Origin: Acidihalobacter aeolianus
GTDB taxonomy: Bacteria > Pseudomonadota > Gammaproteobacteria > DSM-5130 > Acidihalobacteraceae
Length of the DNA: 64,000 nucleotides
Reading direction: 5' to 3'
Assembly (NCBI RefSeq): GCF_001753165.1
Contig: NZ_CP017448.1
Span: 1,134,462 to 1,198,461 of the forward strand
Shown here: positions 55,290 through 64,000 of the stretch, piece by piece
Numbering within the stretch: the stretch's first letter is position 1
Layout: every line of letters begins with the position of its first letter
Notes under the pieces: generated by a model
Databases searched by the model: none
The model's input: only the letters and a program-made list of their open reading frames with translations
What the model was told of the DNA's origin: nothing
Program-made: the position numbers and the translations under genes

Positions 55290-57091
55290 AGCTCGGGACC
55301 CATGCTGACCTGAACGGTATAGAGGCCGGCGCCCGGGAGGGGATTGAGCGCGCGTCCGATGTCGAGACGGATCGGGCCCAGCGGCGAACGCCAGCGCAGG
55401 CCGACACCGGCACCCCGGCGCACGATGAACGGCCAGTTATCGAAGGCGTTGCCGGCGTCGTAAAACACCGCCCAGTAGAAGTTGCCGTAGAGGTGGTGGT
55501 CGTATTCGACACTGCCCACGGCCAGATAGCGCCCGCCGACCACCACGCCCTGGGCATCCGTGGGGCCGAGGCTCTGGTAGGCGAAGCCGCGCACGCTGCG
55601 CGCACCGCCGGCGAAGAAACGCAATGTGGCAGGGAGTTGGGTCACGTCATTGACGGCGGTGGCCCCGAATGATGCGCGGGTCAGGATGCGGCCGCCGAGG
55701 GTCGACACGATGTCATGGAGGGACAGCTTGGCCTGCACGAAACTCACGGTCGAGACCACCCCGCGCGCAGCACCTGTCAAACCAGCATCCACTGCCCAGC
55801 CGTTGCGTGGGTAGATCGCGGGGGTGGCCACGGTCCTGCTGAACCCGATCCCGGGCATCAGAAAGTGACCGGACAGGGTCTGGCCGGCGATGGACGAGTT
55901 CTCGTTCAGGTAGGTCAGAGAAAGCCGGCGCAGCCAGTCGTCGGCGAGCATGTGCGTGCGCGTGGCGGCCAGTTTCCAGATGCGTGATTGAGCAGTGAGG
56001 GTGTTCTGGTATTGATAGCCGCCTTCCAGCGTCAGCCAGTCGGTGCGCGGGTTGGCCAGCGGTATCTCGTAGCGCGCGGTGGCCTGGGACTGGATGCGCG
56101 CGAGCTGCAGGTTGAGCGCGAAGCGGTGGCCGGCATGGTTCACCCGGCGGTCGCGGAAATCCAGGCGCAGGGTTGGCCCGGTGTCGCTGGAATAACCGGC
56201 GCCGGTGAGCAGCTGGAAGCGGCGTGCCGGCGTGGTCACGAGATGCATGGGTACCTCGCCGTCATGTCGGCCATGCACATCGGTTACCAGCCGGACGCTG
56301 TCGAAATAGCCGCTCGAGACCAGCGCGTTCTGGCTTTCGATCACCGCGGCGCTGCTATATGGCTGTCCGGGGCGGTAGTCGAGGAAGCCGCGCACCAGAT
56401 CGGGGTTCAGCGAGTGCAGGTCGAGCTGGGTGGGGCCGAAGACATAACGGCGCCCGGTGGTGAATTCCAGCTCGATGCGCGCGCTGTGCGTCTGCGGGTC
56501 GACAAGTATGCTGTGACGCAGGAACTTCGCGTCGAAGTAGCCGTGCTCGCGCGCCGCGGTTTCCAGGCGTTGCTTGAGCGCGCTATAGAGTCCCTGGTCC
56601 AGGGTCGTGCCCCGGCGCAATCCGCTGTCCGCGAGCAGGGTGCGCAGTGCAGGGTCGTCCTTGCCGGAGCCGGACAGGGCGAGATCGAGTGCGGTGATTC
56701 TGACTGGAGAGCCCGCCGTGACATGCACGTTGATGTGCCAGCAGGCGCCCTCGTGCCCAAGCTGCGGCTTGATCGTCGGGCTGTAATAGCCGAGTGCGTT
56801 GAGCGCATTACGGACCGCACGGGTGGCCTGCGTCTGGGCGAGATCGGCCTGCCAGGCGGGAGCATCGCAGGCGAGCGTAACACCGCTCAGGTGGGCGCGG
56901 GCGTTGTCGAGCAGTGCGCCTGACAGACCCTGCACCTCGATGCCGGCATCCGCTGCCTGCGCCGGTACCGGCAGGAACAGGGCAGGAATGACCAAGGGGA
57001 GCAGCAGGCCGAGACTGTGGACGGCGCGTGGGCGAAGCTGTCTGCGGCGCTGCGGGTCATCGGGCGAGGGGGGCATTACGGCGGCGGGCAT
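55286..57091 (-). CDS. tamA: TamA: Omp85-family outer-membrane component
   Basis: About 600 residues. A signal peptide (GLLLPLVIPALFLPVPAQA) is followed by three POTRA domains (up to about 260) and a 16-strand barrel with the Omp85 motif GGARSVRGFAYQSLGP and the end PIRLDIGRALNPLPGAGLYTVQVSMGPEL. Start 57091 is chosen for signal-peptide placement and a nearby GGAG; ATG 57076 or 57115 are alternatives. It pairs with tamB and diverges from the short dehydrogenase gene. Confidence 0.9.
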   Translation of the reverse strand: MPAAVMPPSPDDPQRRRQLRPRAVHSLGLLLPLVIPALFLPVPAQAADAGIEVQGLSGALLDNARAHLSGVTLACDAPAWQADLAQTQATRAVRNALNALGYYSPTIKPQLGHEGACWHINVHVTAGSPVRITALDLALSGSGKDDPALRTLLADSGLRRGTTLDQGLYSALKQRLETAAREHGYFDAKFLRHSILVDPQTHSARIELEFTTGRRYVFGPTQLDLHSLNPDLVRGFLDYRPGQPYSSAAVIESQNALVSSGYFDSVRLVTDVHGRHDGEVPMHLVTTPARRFQLLTGAGYSSDTGPTLRLDFRDRRVNHAGHRFALNLQLARIQSQATARYEIPLANPRTDWLTLEGGYQYQNTLTAQSRIWKLAATRTHMLADDWLRRLSLTYLNENSSIAGQTLSGHFLMPGIGFSRTVATPAIYPRNGWAVDAGLTGAARGVVSTVSFVQAKLSLHDIVSTLGGRILTRASFGATAVNDVTQLPATLRFFAGGARSVRGFAYQSLGPTDAQGVVVGGRYLAVGSVEYDHHLYGNFYWAVFYDAGNAFDNWPFIVRRGAGVGLRWRSPLGPIRLDIGRALNPLPGAGLYTVQVSMGPEL

Positions 57092-57188
57092 GGCTCCATC
57101 ATACCTTGCGAGCATAGTGCTGGCAGCGTGTCGTGCGGTGTCGGCATTGACTATGATGTTGCCGACATTCCGGTATCGAGGTGACGAC

Positions 57189-57923
57189 GTGGACCTGGGA
57201 CTGAGCGGGAAATGGGTGGCGGTGACCGGCGGTACGGCCGGCATCGGTGCGGCCATCGTGGAGGGATTCGCGCGCGAGGGCGCGAACGTGGCCTTTTGTT
57301 CGCGATCGGCCGAGCGCGTCGGCAACATGCTGAGCGTGCTGGCGCGCTATCCGGTGGAAAAGCGGGGCGCGGTCGTCGACGTGACCGACGGCAACCGCCT
57401 GAGCCGCTGGCTGGAGGACCTGGCGCGCATCGACGTCTTCGTGCCGAACGTGAGCGCGATCTCGCCGGACTGGGAAACCACCCTCGAAACCGATCTGCGG
57501 GCCACGGTGCGCGCAACCGAGGCGGCGATCCCGAGGCTGGCGGCAGCCGGATCGTCGGCCATCACCTATATCGGCAGCAAGGCCGCAACCTTCGGCACCC
57601 CGGGCTACGAATCCTACGGTGCAGCCAAGGCGGCGTTGACGCACTACATGAAATCGCTGAGCCGTCGCCTGGTGGGGCAGGGTATCCGGGTGAACACGGT
57701 GGCGCCGGGCGACGTGTTCGTGGAGGGCGGCTTCTGGGACCGCATTCGCCGCGAGCAGCCGGCGGCATTCCGCGAGACCCTGGAGGCCAACCCGCTGGGG
57801 CGTCTGGCCACGCCCGAGGAGATCGCCGACGTGGTGGTGTTTCTGTCCAGCCCGCGGGCGAGTTTCGTCACCGGCGCACACTATCTGGTCGACGGCGGTG
57901 CGACCCTGCACGTGCAGTCGTGA
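57189..57923 (+). CDS. Short-chain dehydrogenase/reductase
   Basis: A 244-residue Rossmann enzyme of the classical SDR family. It has the cofactor motif TGGTAGIG, the catalytic serine in AITYIGSKAA and YGAAK (Y and K) preceded by GYES, with PGDVFVEGGFW after it. The arginine in FCSRSAERV suggests NADP use. GTG 57189 is preferred because GAGGTG lies six bases before it; an ATG upstream lacks a site. The substrate is unknown. Confidence 0.87.
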   Translation: MDLGLSGKWVAVTGGTAGIGAAIVEGFAREGANVAFCSRSAERVGNMLSVLARYPVEKRGAVVDVTDGNRLSRWLEDLARIDVFVPNVSAISPDWETTLETDLRATVRATEAAIPRLAAAGSSAITYIGSKAATFGTPGYESYGAAKAALTHYMKSLSRRLVGQGIRVNTVAPGDVFVEGGFWDRIRREQPAAFRETLEANPLGRLATPEEIADVVVFLSSPRASFVTGAHYLVDGGATLHVQS

Positions 57924-57984
57924 GTCGGCGGGATACGGGCGGCCCGTTTCTGGCGACCCGGGTTCCGACACAGGAGGATCGGGC

Positions 57985-58425
57985 ATGAACGAGCGTAAAC
58001 ACGATACCTACACCGGCGGTTGTCTGTGCGGCGCCGTGCGCTATGCCGCCGAGCGTTTCGAGCCGGAGATGGCCCACTGTCACTGTTCGATGTGCCGCCG
58101 CTTCCATGGTGCGGCCTACGCTACCTTCGGCCGGGTGCGGCGCGAGCATTTCCGTTGGCTGAGCGGAGAGGATCGGCTGCGCGCCTATCGTGCCGACAAC
58201 GGCACCGTGCGCCGCTTCTGCGCGGATTGCGGCTCCAGCCTGAGCTTCGCGCCCGCGAACGACGACGGGCGCTATGTCGAGGTGGCGCTGGGCACGCTGG
58301 ACGGCGAGCTGGAGCAGCGCCCCGATGCGCATATCTTCATCGGTTCGAAGGCCAATTGGGTCGAGCCCTGCGACGGTCTGCCGCAATATGTCGAGGATCG
58401 CCGCGGACCGCGTGCGGACGGCTAG
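57985..58425 (+). CDS. GFA-family (CENP-V) zinc protein
   Basis: A 146-residue protein of the glutathione-dependent formaldehyde-activating family. Zinc cysteines are visible in GGCLCGAVRY, HCHCSMCRRFHG and FCADCGSSL. Most members are uncharacterised; formaldehyde activation is proven for few. AGGAGG precedes the ATG. It shares direction and a short gap (61 bases) with the SDR gene. Confidence 0.9.
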   Translation: MNERKHDTYTGGCLCGAVRYAAERFEPEMAHCHCSMCRRFHGAAYATFGRVRREHFRWLSGEDRLRAYRADNGTVRRFCADCGSSLSFAPANDDGRYVEVALGTLDGELEQRPDAHIFIGSKANWVEPCDGLPQYVEDRRGPRADG

Positions 58426-58432
58426 GCGGGCC

Positions 58433-59431
58433 TCATTCCCAGCGGAAGCTCCAGGCACCGACGGCGAGAAAGACCGCGGTCATCACGGCCAGGGTGATCA
58501 GGTTGGGGGCGATGGCGGCGAGGCCGTCGCCGTCGAGCATGATCGCGCGGGCGGCATGGATGATGTGCGTGAGCGGGAAAATCAATGCGATTTTCTGCAT
58601 CCACGGGTTCAGCCCGGCGAGCGAGAACCAGACCCCGGAGAGGAACATCATCGGCCAGGTGATGGCGTTGAGCAGGCCGCCGGCCAGCTCCTCGCTGCGC
58701 AGCCGCGCGGCCACCAGCATGCCGAGGCTGATCAGGCAGGCCGAACCGAGCAGGAACACCAGCAGCAGATCGAGATAGGAACCCATCACCGGGAAGCCGA
58801 GCATCAGCTTGAGGCCGAAGAAGATGATGGCGGTGACGATCAGCATCAGCCACAGACGCGAGAGTACCTGGGCGGCAAGAAATTCGAAGGCGGCGAGTGG
58901 CGTCGCCTTGAGGCGCTTGAGCACGCCGTTGCGGCGATAACGCACGATCACGTAACCGACGCCGAACAGGGCGGAGAACATCATGTTCATGCCGAGCACG
59001 CCGGGGATCAGCCAGTCGACGTAGCCGATCTGGCGACCCTGGACGGTAGCCTGGCGATACTCGCCGGCCTGGGTCTCGCTGCCGGCGAGGATGCGTGCGA
59101 GCAGATAGCCCTTGGGCGAGCTGTCGTTGATCCAGTAGCGCTTGTCGCCGGGGTCGACGAACATGTCGAGCTTCTGATGGCCGACCCAGGCGATGCCCTG
59201 GTCCCGTGTGTGTACGGGTACGAAGCGGATGTAGCGGGTGGCGAAGAAGCCGCTGTCCGCATGCGGCCCGTAGACACCGACCTTGTAGGTGCTCAGCGAG
59301 TTGCCGCTGTAGGCGAAGGCGAAGCCGAGCACCACGAACAGCGGCAGCGCGAAGTTCCAGGCAAGCGCGGCGCGGTCGCGCAGGAATTCGAGATTGCGGG
59401 CCTGGATGACGGCGAAGATACGTGCGAACAC
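58433..59431 (-). CDS. ABC-2 type exporter permease
   Basis: A 332-residue membrane protein: one N-terminal helix (LPLFVVLGFAFAYSGN), a large extracytoplasmic loop (about 50-150) and five helices at the C terminus containing MNMMFSALFGVGYVIVRYRRNGVLKRLKATPL and NAITWPMMFLSGVWF. This is the layout of ABC-2 drug or lipid exporters. It is co-transcribed with the ATPase upstream (nine bases apart). The substrate is unknown. Confidence 0.9.
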   Translation of the reverse strand: MFARIFAVIQARNLEFLRDRAALAWNFALPLFVVLGFAFAYSGNSLSTYKVGVYGPHADSGFFATRYIRFVPVHTRDQGIAWVGHQKLDMFVDPGDKRYWINDSSPKGYLLARILAGSETQAGEYRQATVQGRQIGYVDWLIPGVLGMNMMFSALFGVGYVIVRYRRNGVLKRLKATPLAAFEFLAAQVLSRLWLMLIVTAIIFFGLKLMLGFPVMGSYLDLLLVFLLGSACLISLGMLVAARLRSEELAGGLLNAITWPMMFLSGVWFSLAGLNPWMQKIALIFPLTHIIHAARAIMLDGDGLAAIAPNLITLAVMTAVFLAVGAWSFRWE

Positions 59432-59440
59432 TGGGTTCTC

Positions 59441-60328
59441 CTAGCCCCTCAGGGCCTCGCCGGTGAGTTCGAGGAAGAGGTCTTCCAGCGTGCGGCCGCG
59501 GATGCGCAGACCGCCGAGGGGGACTTGCGCGTCGAGCAGTTGGGCCAGCGTGCCGTTGACGTCGCCGGTCTCGATTTCGAGGTGATCGTGCTGGCGGCGG
59601 ATCTCGAAGGGCAGGCGCTCGGGCGCTTCTACCGCGTCGGCGGGCAGCTGCAGCACCACGTCGCTGAAGTGGCGGGCGAGGAGTTCGTCGGGGGTGCCGC
59701 GTGCGATCACTTGGCCATGGTCCATGATCGCGATCTCGTCGCACAGGGTGTAGGCCTCCTCCATGTAGTGTGTGCTCAGGAGAACGGTCTTGCCCTCGGC
59801 CTTGATGTCCTCGATCAGATGCCAGAAATTGCGCCGTGCCTGGGGGTCGAGGCCGGTGGTGGGCTCGTCCAGGAAGAGGATGTCCGGGTCGTTGATCAGG
59901 GCGATGGCGAGCAACAGGCGCTGGCGCTGGCCGCCGGACAGGCGGCGGCTGTCGCGGTCGAGAAATTCTTCTAGCGTGCAGCGGGCGATCAGTTCCTCGA
60001 TCGACCGGGTGCGTGGATACAGGCGCGAGAACATGCGCAGGGTCTCGCGCACGCTGATGTGCTCGGGCAGGGCGGTGTGCTGGAACATGATTCCGGCCTC
60101 GTTGCGAAAGCGCGCGCCGAGCGGCTCGCCGCGGTAGCGGATCTCGCCGGCAGACGGCTCGCTCAGGCCTTCGAGCATTTCCAGGGTCGAGGTCTTGCCG
60201 GCGCCGTTCGGGCCGAGCAGGCCGAGGCAGCGTCCGGCTGGCACGGCCAGGTCGATGCCGCGTACGGCATGCACCTTGCCATAGCGTTTTTCGAGTCGGC
60301 TGGCGGCGAGCAGGGCGTCGTCGGTCAC
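59441..60328 (-). CDS. ABC-2 exporter ATPase
   Basis: A 295-residue nucleotide-binding protein with Walker A GPNGAGKTST, the signature LSGGQRQRLLLA, Walker B DILFLDEPTTGLD and the switch histidine in LLSTHYMEEA. A C-terminal regulatory stretch follows, as in DrrA/CcmA-type ATPases. It energises the permease encoded next. Its gene is preceded by an unknown gene with a seven-base gap. Confidence 0.93.
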   Translation of the reverse strand: MTDDALLAASRLEKRYGKVHAVRGIDLAVPAGRCLGLLGPNGAGKTSTLEMLEGLSEPSAGEIRYRGEPLGARFRNEAGIMFQHTALPEHISVRETLRMFSRLYPRTRSIEELIARCTLEEFLDRDSRRLSGGQRQRLLLAIALINDPDILFLDEPTTGLDPQARRNFWHLIEDIKAEGKTVLLSTHYMEEAYTLCDEIAIMDHGQVIARGTPDELLARHFSDVVLQLPADAVEAPERLPFEIRRQHDHLEIETGDVNGTLAQLLDAQVPLGGLRIRGRTLEDLFLELTGEALRG

Positions 60329-60335
60329 GGGGGGC

Positions 60336-60773
60336 TCAATCGGTTCCGATGTGGTGGTCGATGCGTCCGCGGGACAGGTCGATGAACAGGCGGTCGCCGT
60401 CGAGCACGCTGGCGCAGGCGAGGAGGAATATCTCCACGAACTCGTTGCGCTCCTCCTCGGGCAGTTCGCCGCCCGGGGTGAAGGTGCCGAAGGTGGCGTC
60501 GTGGAACGAGGCGATGTAGACGATCATCGCTTCGATGCGTTCGCGATCGTAGGGGTTGGGCCCCTTGAATCCGGCGAACACGGGGGTGTCCCCCAGCTTG
60601 CGACGGATCGTCTCGTCCAAGTGTTCGAGGTATTCGAGCGCGCTCATACGCCCATTCGCATCCGCCAGGGTGACGTCGAGGCTGACCCGCGCGCCGCTCC
60701 GTGTTTTCAGCGAGATTCGCTTCTGGATGGGCGTGCCGCTCTCGGCGGGCGGTTGTGGGCCGGACACGCTCAC
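60336..60773 (-). CDS. Conserved-looking protein of unknown function
   Basis: A 145-residue soluble protein that I do not recognise. It starts with a disordered MSVSGPQPPAESG, then a beta region (KRISLKTRSGARVSLDVTLADANG), helices (MSALEYLEHLDETIRRKLGD) and an acidic helical part (IEAMIVYIASFHDATFG, EERNEFVEIFLLACASVLDGDRLFIDL). It lies between the methyltransferase and ABC ATPase genes with gaps of four and seven bases, so it is part of that operon. Codon use matches its neighbours. Confidence 0.65.
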   Translation of the reverse strand: MSVSGPQPPAESGTPIQKRISLKTRSGARVSLDVTLADANGRMSALEYLEHLDETIRRKLGDTPVFAGFKGPNPYDRERIEAMIVYIASFHDATFGTFTPGGELPEEERNEFVEIFLLACASVLDGDRLFIDLSRGRIDHHIGTD

Positions 60774-60777
60774 GGAC

Positions 60778-61806
60778 TCAGTCGACGAGGGTGCCGGTCA
60801 CGACCGCGTCCCGGCCGTCGGCCACGAAGTACACCTCGGGCTTGAGGCCGACCGCGCGGAACTGATCGGCGATCTCCTCGGGACGCAGGAAGTGGTTGCC
60901 CTGGACGTGCTCAGTGAGGTTCTGGAAGGCCATGGCGCGGCGGTCTGGGCTGCGCAGGTCGCTGCGGTTGGCGGGCCAGTTCGGCTCCCAGATGACCGCG
61001 GCGCCGCCGGGCTTGAGGTGTTCGCGCAGGATGCGGAAGACGTTCTCCTTCTGGTCCCAGACGTGATGCAGCGCACGGTTCATGGCGATCAGGTCGACTG
61101 GTTCCTCGATATGGAAGCGGTTGAGGTCGCCGACGGCGAAGGTGAGACGGTCGCTGAGGCCTTCGGCCTCGGCCATCCGGGTTGCCTGGTTGACGTTCTC
61201 CTCGAAGCCGTCCATGCCGATGCCGCGCAGGTGCGGGTAGCGGCGCGCGAGGCGGCGCAGGTACCAGCCGTTGCCGCAACCGAGATCGACTGCCAATCCC
61301 CCGCGTGAGTCCACCTCGCGGAACACGGGTACCTGATCGAGCACCTGCTTGTCGAGTAGCGGGCCGAACTGGTATTCGAGCATCGGGCCGAACCAGGGCA
61401 GGATGGTTTCGCGCTCGGCGAGCACGGATTCGCCGGGACGTTCGCCGGTGCGCATCAGGCCGGCGGCGCGCTCGGCCATGTGCGCGGACAGCACCGACAT
61501 CACCGCGAACGGCATCAGAGTGCCTGGGCTGTCGGGCAGGAAGGCGCGCCCGCTGTCGCTCAGGCGGAACACGCCGGGCTCGATTTCCTCGAGATATTCG
61601 AAGGCATAGGCGGCGTCGCACCAGCGGTCGACGTAGCCGGAATCCATGCCGGTGTCCTGTGCCAGTTCCGGCACGCTAGCATGGGTGAGTCGGTCCAGCG
61701 CGGCGAAGAGACCATTGGCGACGCCGATGAAGGCGATGTTCAGGCTCACTGCGCCCTGGGCGCGGCGCATGATGTCTTGACGCAGGGAATCGATCTGGCT
61801 GCTCAT
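60778..61806 (-). CDS. SAM-dependent methyltransferase with N-terminal winged helix
   Basis: A 342-residue protein. The N terminus ([41 protein letters not shown]) is a winged-helix dimerisation domain as in small-molecule O-methyltransferases. The C-terminal Rossmann domain has [20 protein letters not shown] (SAM motif), GIGMDGFE and [11 protein letters not shown]. It begins the operon that continues into the ABC exporter, so modification and export of one compound is a possible theme (inference). ATG 61806 is chosen because the longer frame overlaps purT in the other strand. Confidence 0.85.
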   Translation of the reverse strand: MSSQIDSLRQDIMRRAQGAVSLNIAFIGVANGLFAALDRLTHASVPELAQDTGMDSGYVDRWCDAAYAFEYLEEIEPGVFRLSDSGRAFLPDSPGTLMPFAVMSVLSAHMAERAAGLMRTGERPGESVLAERETILPWFGPMLEYQFGPLLDKQVLDQVPVFREVDSRGGLAVDLGCGNGWYLRRLARRYPHLRGIGMDGFEENVNQATRMAEAEGLSDRLTFAVGDLNRFHIEEPVDLIAMNRALHHVWDQKENVFRILREHLKPGGAAVIWEPNWPANRSDLRSPDRRAMAFQNLTEHVQGNHFLRPEEIADQFRAVGLKPEVYFVADGRDAVVTGTLVD

Positions 61807-61936
61807 GGGCACTCGCTTGGTGGCGGTTGGTATTTCGCTGGGCGCATATCCTAGCACCGTGGAGACGACAGCGGCATGTCGGTGCCGGGGCGTGGGCGAG
61901 GCTATAATGCGGGCTTTGCTTTGCAGAGGGTCTGAC

Positions 61937-63136
61937 ATGCGCTTGGGTACTCCGTTCACGCCGAATGCCACACGGGTCATGCTGCTGGGATCGGGAGAAC
62001 TGGGCAAGGAGGTGATCATCGCCCTGCAGCGGCTGGGCGTGGAGGTGATCGCGGTAGACCGCTATGCCGATGCGCCAGGGCATCAGGTGGCCCATCACGC
62101 GCGGGTCATCGACATGAGCGACGGTGCCGCCCTGCGTGCGCTGATCGAGGCTGAGCGCCCGCAGATCGTGGTGCCCGAGATCGAGGCCATTGCCACCGAC
62201 ACCCTGGCCGAGATCGAGGCGGAGGGGCTGGCCGAGGTCATCCCCACCGCGCGTGCGGCGCAGCTCACCATGAACCGCGAGGGTATCCGCCGACTGGCGG
62301 CGGAGACTTTGGGCTTGCCTACCTCGCGCTATGCTTTTGCCGATTCTCTGGACGGGCTGCGCGTGGCCTGTGCAGGGATCGGCTTCCCCTGTTTGGTCAA
62401 GCCGGTCATGTCGTCTTCCGGCAAAGGGCAGTCCCTGTTGCGCGGCGAGGATGACGTCGAGTCCGCCTGGTCGTATGCGCAGAGCGGCGGTCGCGTGCGC
62501 CGCGACCGGGTGATCGTCGAGGAGATGATCGACTTCGAATTCGAGATCACCCTGCTCACGGTGCGCGCGCGCGGCGCCGACGGCGAGATCGGTACGCAGT
62601 TCTGCGCCCCCGTCGGACACCGTCAGGTCAGTGGGGACTACGTGGAGAGCTGGCAGCCCCAGCCGATGAGCGAGGCCGCACTGACGCGCGCGCGGGAGAT
62701 TGCCGCCAAGGTCACCGATGCCCTCGGTGGGCGTGGCATATTCGGCGTCGAATTGTTCGTGCGCGGCGACGAGGTGTGGTTCAGCGAGGTGAGCCCGCGC
62801 CCCCATGACACCGGCCTGGTGACGCTGGTCACCCAGGCGCAGAGTGAGTTCGCTCTGCATGCCCGCGCCATCCTGGAGCTGCCGGTCTCGACCGAAATGC
62901 TGAACCCGGGGGCCAGCGCGGTGGTCTACGGCGGGATGGATGCGCGCGGCATCGCCTTCGAGGGCGTCGCCGAGGCGCTGGCCGTGCCGGGTACGGAGCT
63001 GCGCCTGTTCGGCAAGCCGGAGGCCTTCGTGCGCCGGCGCATGGGCGTTGCCCTGGCGCGCGGGCGCGATATCGCCGAGGCGCGCGAGCGTGCCTCGGAG
63101 GCGGCCGCGCGGGTGCGTCCGGTGCAGCCCGATTGA
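61937..63136 (+). CDS. purT: Formate-dependent GAR transformylase
   Basis: A 399-residue ATP-grasp ligase that makes formyl-glycinamide ribonucleotide from formate, an alternative to PurN. Visible are [64 protein letters not shown] and [18 protein letters not shown] 61937 gives the usual N terminus. It stands alone, divergent from the methyltransferase gene. Confidence 0.96.
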   Translation: MRLGTPFTPNATRVMLLGSGELGKEVIIALQRLGVEVIAVDRYADAPGHQVAHHARVIDMSDGAALRALIEAERPQIVVPEIEAIATDTLAEIEAEGLAEVIPTARAAQLTMNREGIRRLAAETLGLPTSRYAFADSLDGLRVACAGIGFPCLVKPVMSSSGKGQSLLRGEDDVESAWSYAQSGGRVRRDRVIVEEMIDFEFEITLLTVRARGADGEIGTQFCAPVGHRQVSGDYVESWQPQPMSEAALTRAREIAAKVTDALGGRGIFGVELFVRGDEVWFSEVSPRPHDTGLVTLVTQAQSEFALHARAILELPVSTEMLNPGASAVVYGGMDARGIAFEGVAEALAVPGTELRLFGKPEAFVRRRMGVALARGRDIAEARERASEAAARVRPVQPD

Positions 63137-63174
63137 TTCCTCAACCCATACCCCACAATCCAGGAGACGATCCG

Positions 63175-63492
63175 ATGATGTATGTAGTGGCCAACCGTGT
63201 GCCCGTGGCCCCCGAATGGGCAGCCGAGTTCGAGGCGCGTTTTCGCCGTCGCAGCGGTCAGGTCGAGCATCAGCCCGGCTTCGTCAGCATGGAAGTGATG
63301 CGTCCGAAGTCGCCGGACGCGCCGTGGATCGTGCTCACCCGCTGGGAAAGCGAGGAAGCCTTCCGCAACTGGGTCGGCAGCGACGACTTCAAGGAAGCGC
63401 ACCGCAATCCGCTGCCTAAGGAGGCCTTCAACGGCGAGGGTCGCCTCGAACAGCATGAGGTGCTGATCTCGGCGTACCGAGAGGCGCCCTAG
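63175..63492 (+). CDS. ABM-fold monooxygenase-like protein
   Basis: A 105-residue ferredoxin-like alpha/beta barrel protein of the antibiotic-biosynthesis-monooxygenase family (MYVVANRVPVAPEWAAEFEARFRRR, PGFVSMEVMRP, WIVLTRWESEEAFRNWVGSDDFKEAHR). Some members degrade heme (IsdG/HmoB), others oxidise quinone-like substrates. AGGAG lies eight bases before the first of two adjacent ATGs. Its end overlaps the convergent OsmC gene by four bases. Confidence 0.85.
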   Translation: MMYVVANRVPVAPEWAAEFEARFRRRSGQVEHQPGFVSMEVMRPKSPDAPWIVLTRWESEEAFRNWVGSDDFKEAHRNPLPKEAFNGEGRLEQHEVLISAYREAP

Positions 63493-63974
63493 CCCTCTTC
63501 GTTCTCGTCCCCTCCGCCACCGGCCGTCAGGTCGGTGCGGATGCGGATCGGTGCGTTGCTCAGGCTACGGTGCACCGGGCAGCGGTTGGCGATTTCCAGC
63601 AAACGGGCGCGCTGGGCCGCATCGAGCGGGCCTTCAACCTCGATGCGGCGTGCAATGGCCAGCACCTGACCGCCTTGTTCGGCCTCGACCCCGTGCTCCA
63701 GACGCACGGTGACTGCGGTCAGCGGCCAGCCCTTGCGCTGGGCGTAGCCCTCCAGCGTCATCGCGGTGCATGCGCCGAGTGCGCTCAGTAGCAGCGGGTA
63801 GGGCGCAGGACCCAGGTTGTCGCCCTCGAGGGCGATCGGTTCGTCGGCGATCCAGTGATGGTCGCGGGTATAGATATCCTGGGCGAAGCGCCGGCCGGCC
63901 CGGCTGCGTACCATGACTTCCGAATCGCCGACGACCGGTCGGCGATGGGCGCGTGCACCGCTTCTGGCCTCCAC
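63489..63974 (-). CDS. OsmC-family protein (5' end uncertain)
   Basis: A 161-residue reading of an OsmC/YhfA-type thiol peroxidase fold: FAQDIYTRDHHWIADEP, LGPAPYPLLLSALGACTAMTLEGYAQRKGWPLTAVTVRLEH and EIANRCPVHRSLSN. The two redox cysteines (in GACTAM and RCPVH) are present, so it may detoxify organic hydroperoxides. GTG 63974 is the first start seen, but the frame stays open to the window edge, so the gene may begin beyond 64000; ATG 63914 is another candidate. Confidence 0.88.
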   Translation of the reverse strand: MEARSGARAHRRPVVGDSEVMVRSRAGRRFAQDIYTRDHHWIADEPIALEGDNLGPAPYPLLLSALGACTAMTLEGYAQRKGWPLTAVTVRLEHGVEAEQGGQVLAIARRIEVEGPLDAAQRARLLEIANRCPVHRSLSNAPIRIRTDLTAGGGGDENEEG

Positions 63975-64000
63975 GTAGCGCGATGCCCAACCTGCGATCA

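Overview
The window comes from a high-GC gammaproteobacterium. The supporting features are folK/panB/panC/pcnB synteny, TamAB, a che operon with cheD, a tRNA with an encoded CCA, and PurT. Two [NiFe] hydrogenases, a quinol oxidase and glucosylglycerate-type solute genes suit a chemolithotrophic, salt-stressed Ectothiorhodospiraceae/Chromatiales-type organism (Acidihalobacter-like). That placement is inference from gene content; no search was run.

Layout. 1-4336: the end of purA, then a glucosylglycerate module (GH13_18 phosphorylase facing a GpgS-type synthase and its HAD phosphatase). 4570-9422: a cytochrome bo3-type quinol oxidase operon (cyoABCD order, no cyoE) plus a DUF3579-like gene, visibly lower in GC than its surroundings. 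cyoD carries a 22-bp tandem duplication that shifts its 5' frame. 9745-11047: a dead ISL3-type insertion sequence. 11104-12060: a PAS-GGDEF diguanylate cyclase. 12351-18125: an Isp-type membrane [NiFe] hydrogenase operon (protease, HupH-like, hynS, isp1, isp2, hynL). 18478-22960: a divergent soluble NAD(P)-linked group 3b hydrogenase operon with its own protease.

23258-32874: an APC permease, MarC, and a beta-alanine/polyamine catabolic cluster (mmsA, ald, omega-aminotransferase, PuuR-like cupin regulator, aldehyde dehydrogenase, N-carbamoylputrescine amidase). 33441-38212: a compact 4.7-kb element in a tRNA-Glu(CUC) gene, bounded by 40-bp direct repeats. It carries a tyrosine integrase, an AlpA-like regulator, a replication-initiator-like protein with iterons inside its own gene, an SSB and a TerS-like HTH protein. 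This resembles a minimal phage satellite and is the most novel object here.

38344-42484: pcnB-folK-deoxynucleoside kinase-panB-panC. 42830-51824: a complete chemotaxis operon (short MCP, cheY, STAS protein, cheA, MCP, cheW, cheR, cheD, cheB) whose CheA contains a pair of MshEN-like motifs suggestive of c-di-GMP sensing. 51831-57091: tamA-tamB. 57189-64000: short dehydrogenase, GFA protein, ABC-2 exporter, an unknown gene, a methyltransferase, purT, an ABM-fold protein and an OsmC-family gene reaching the window edge.

Genes are tightly packed. Many stop/start pairs overlap (ATGA, GTGA, TGATG) within each operon, which helped fix the start codons. Start choices without such support are flagged.
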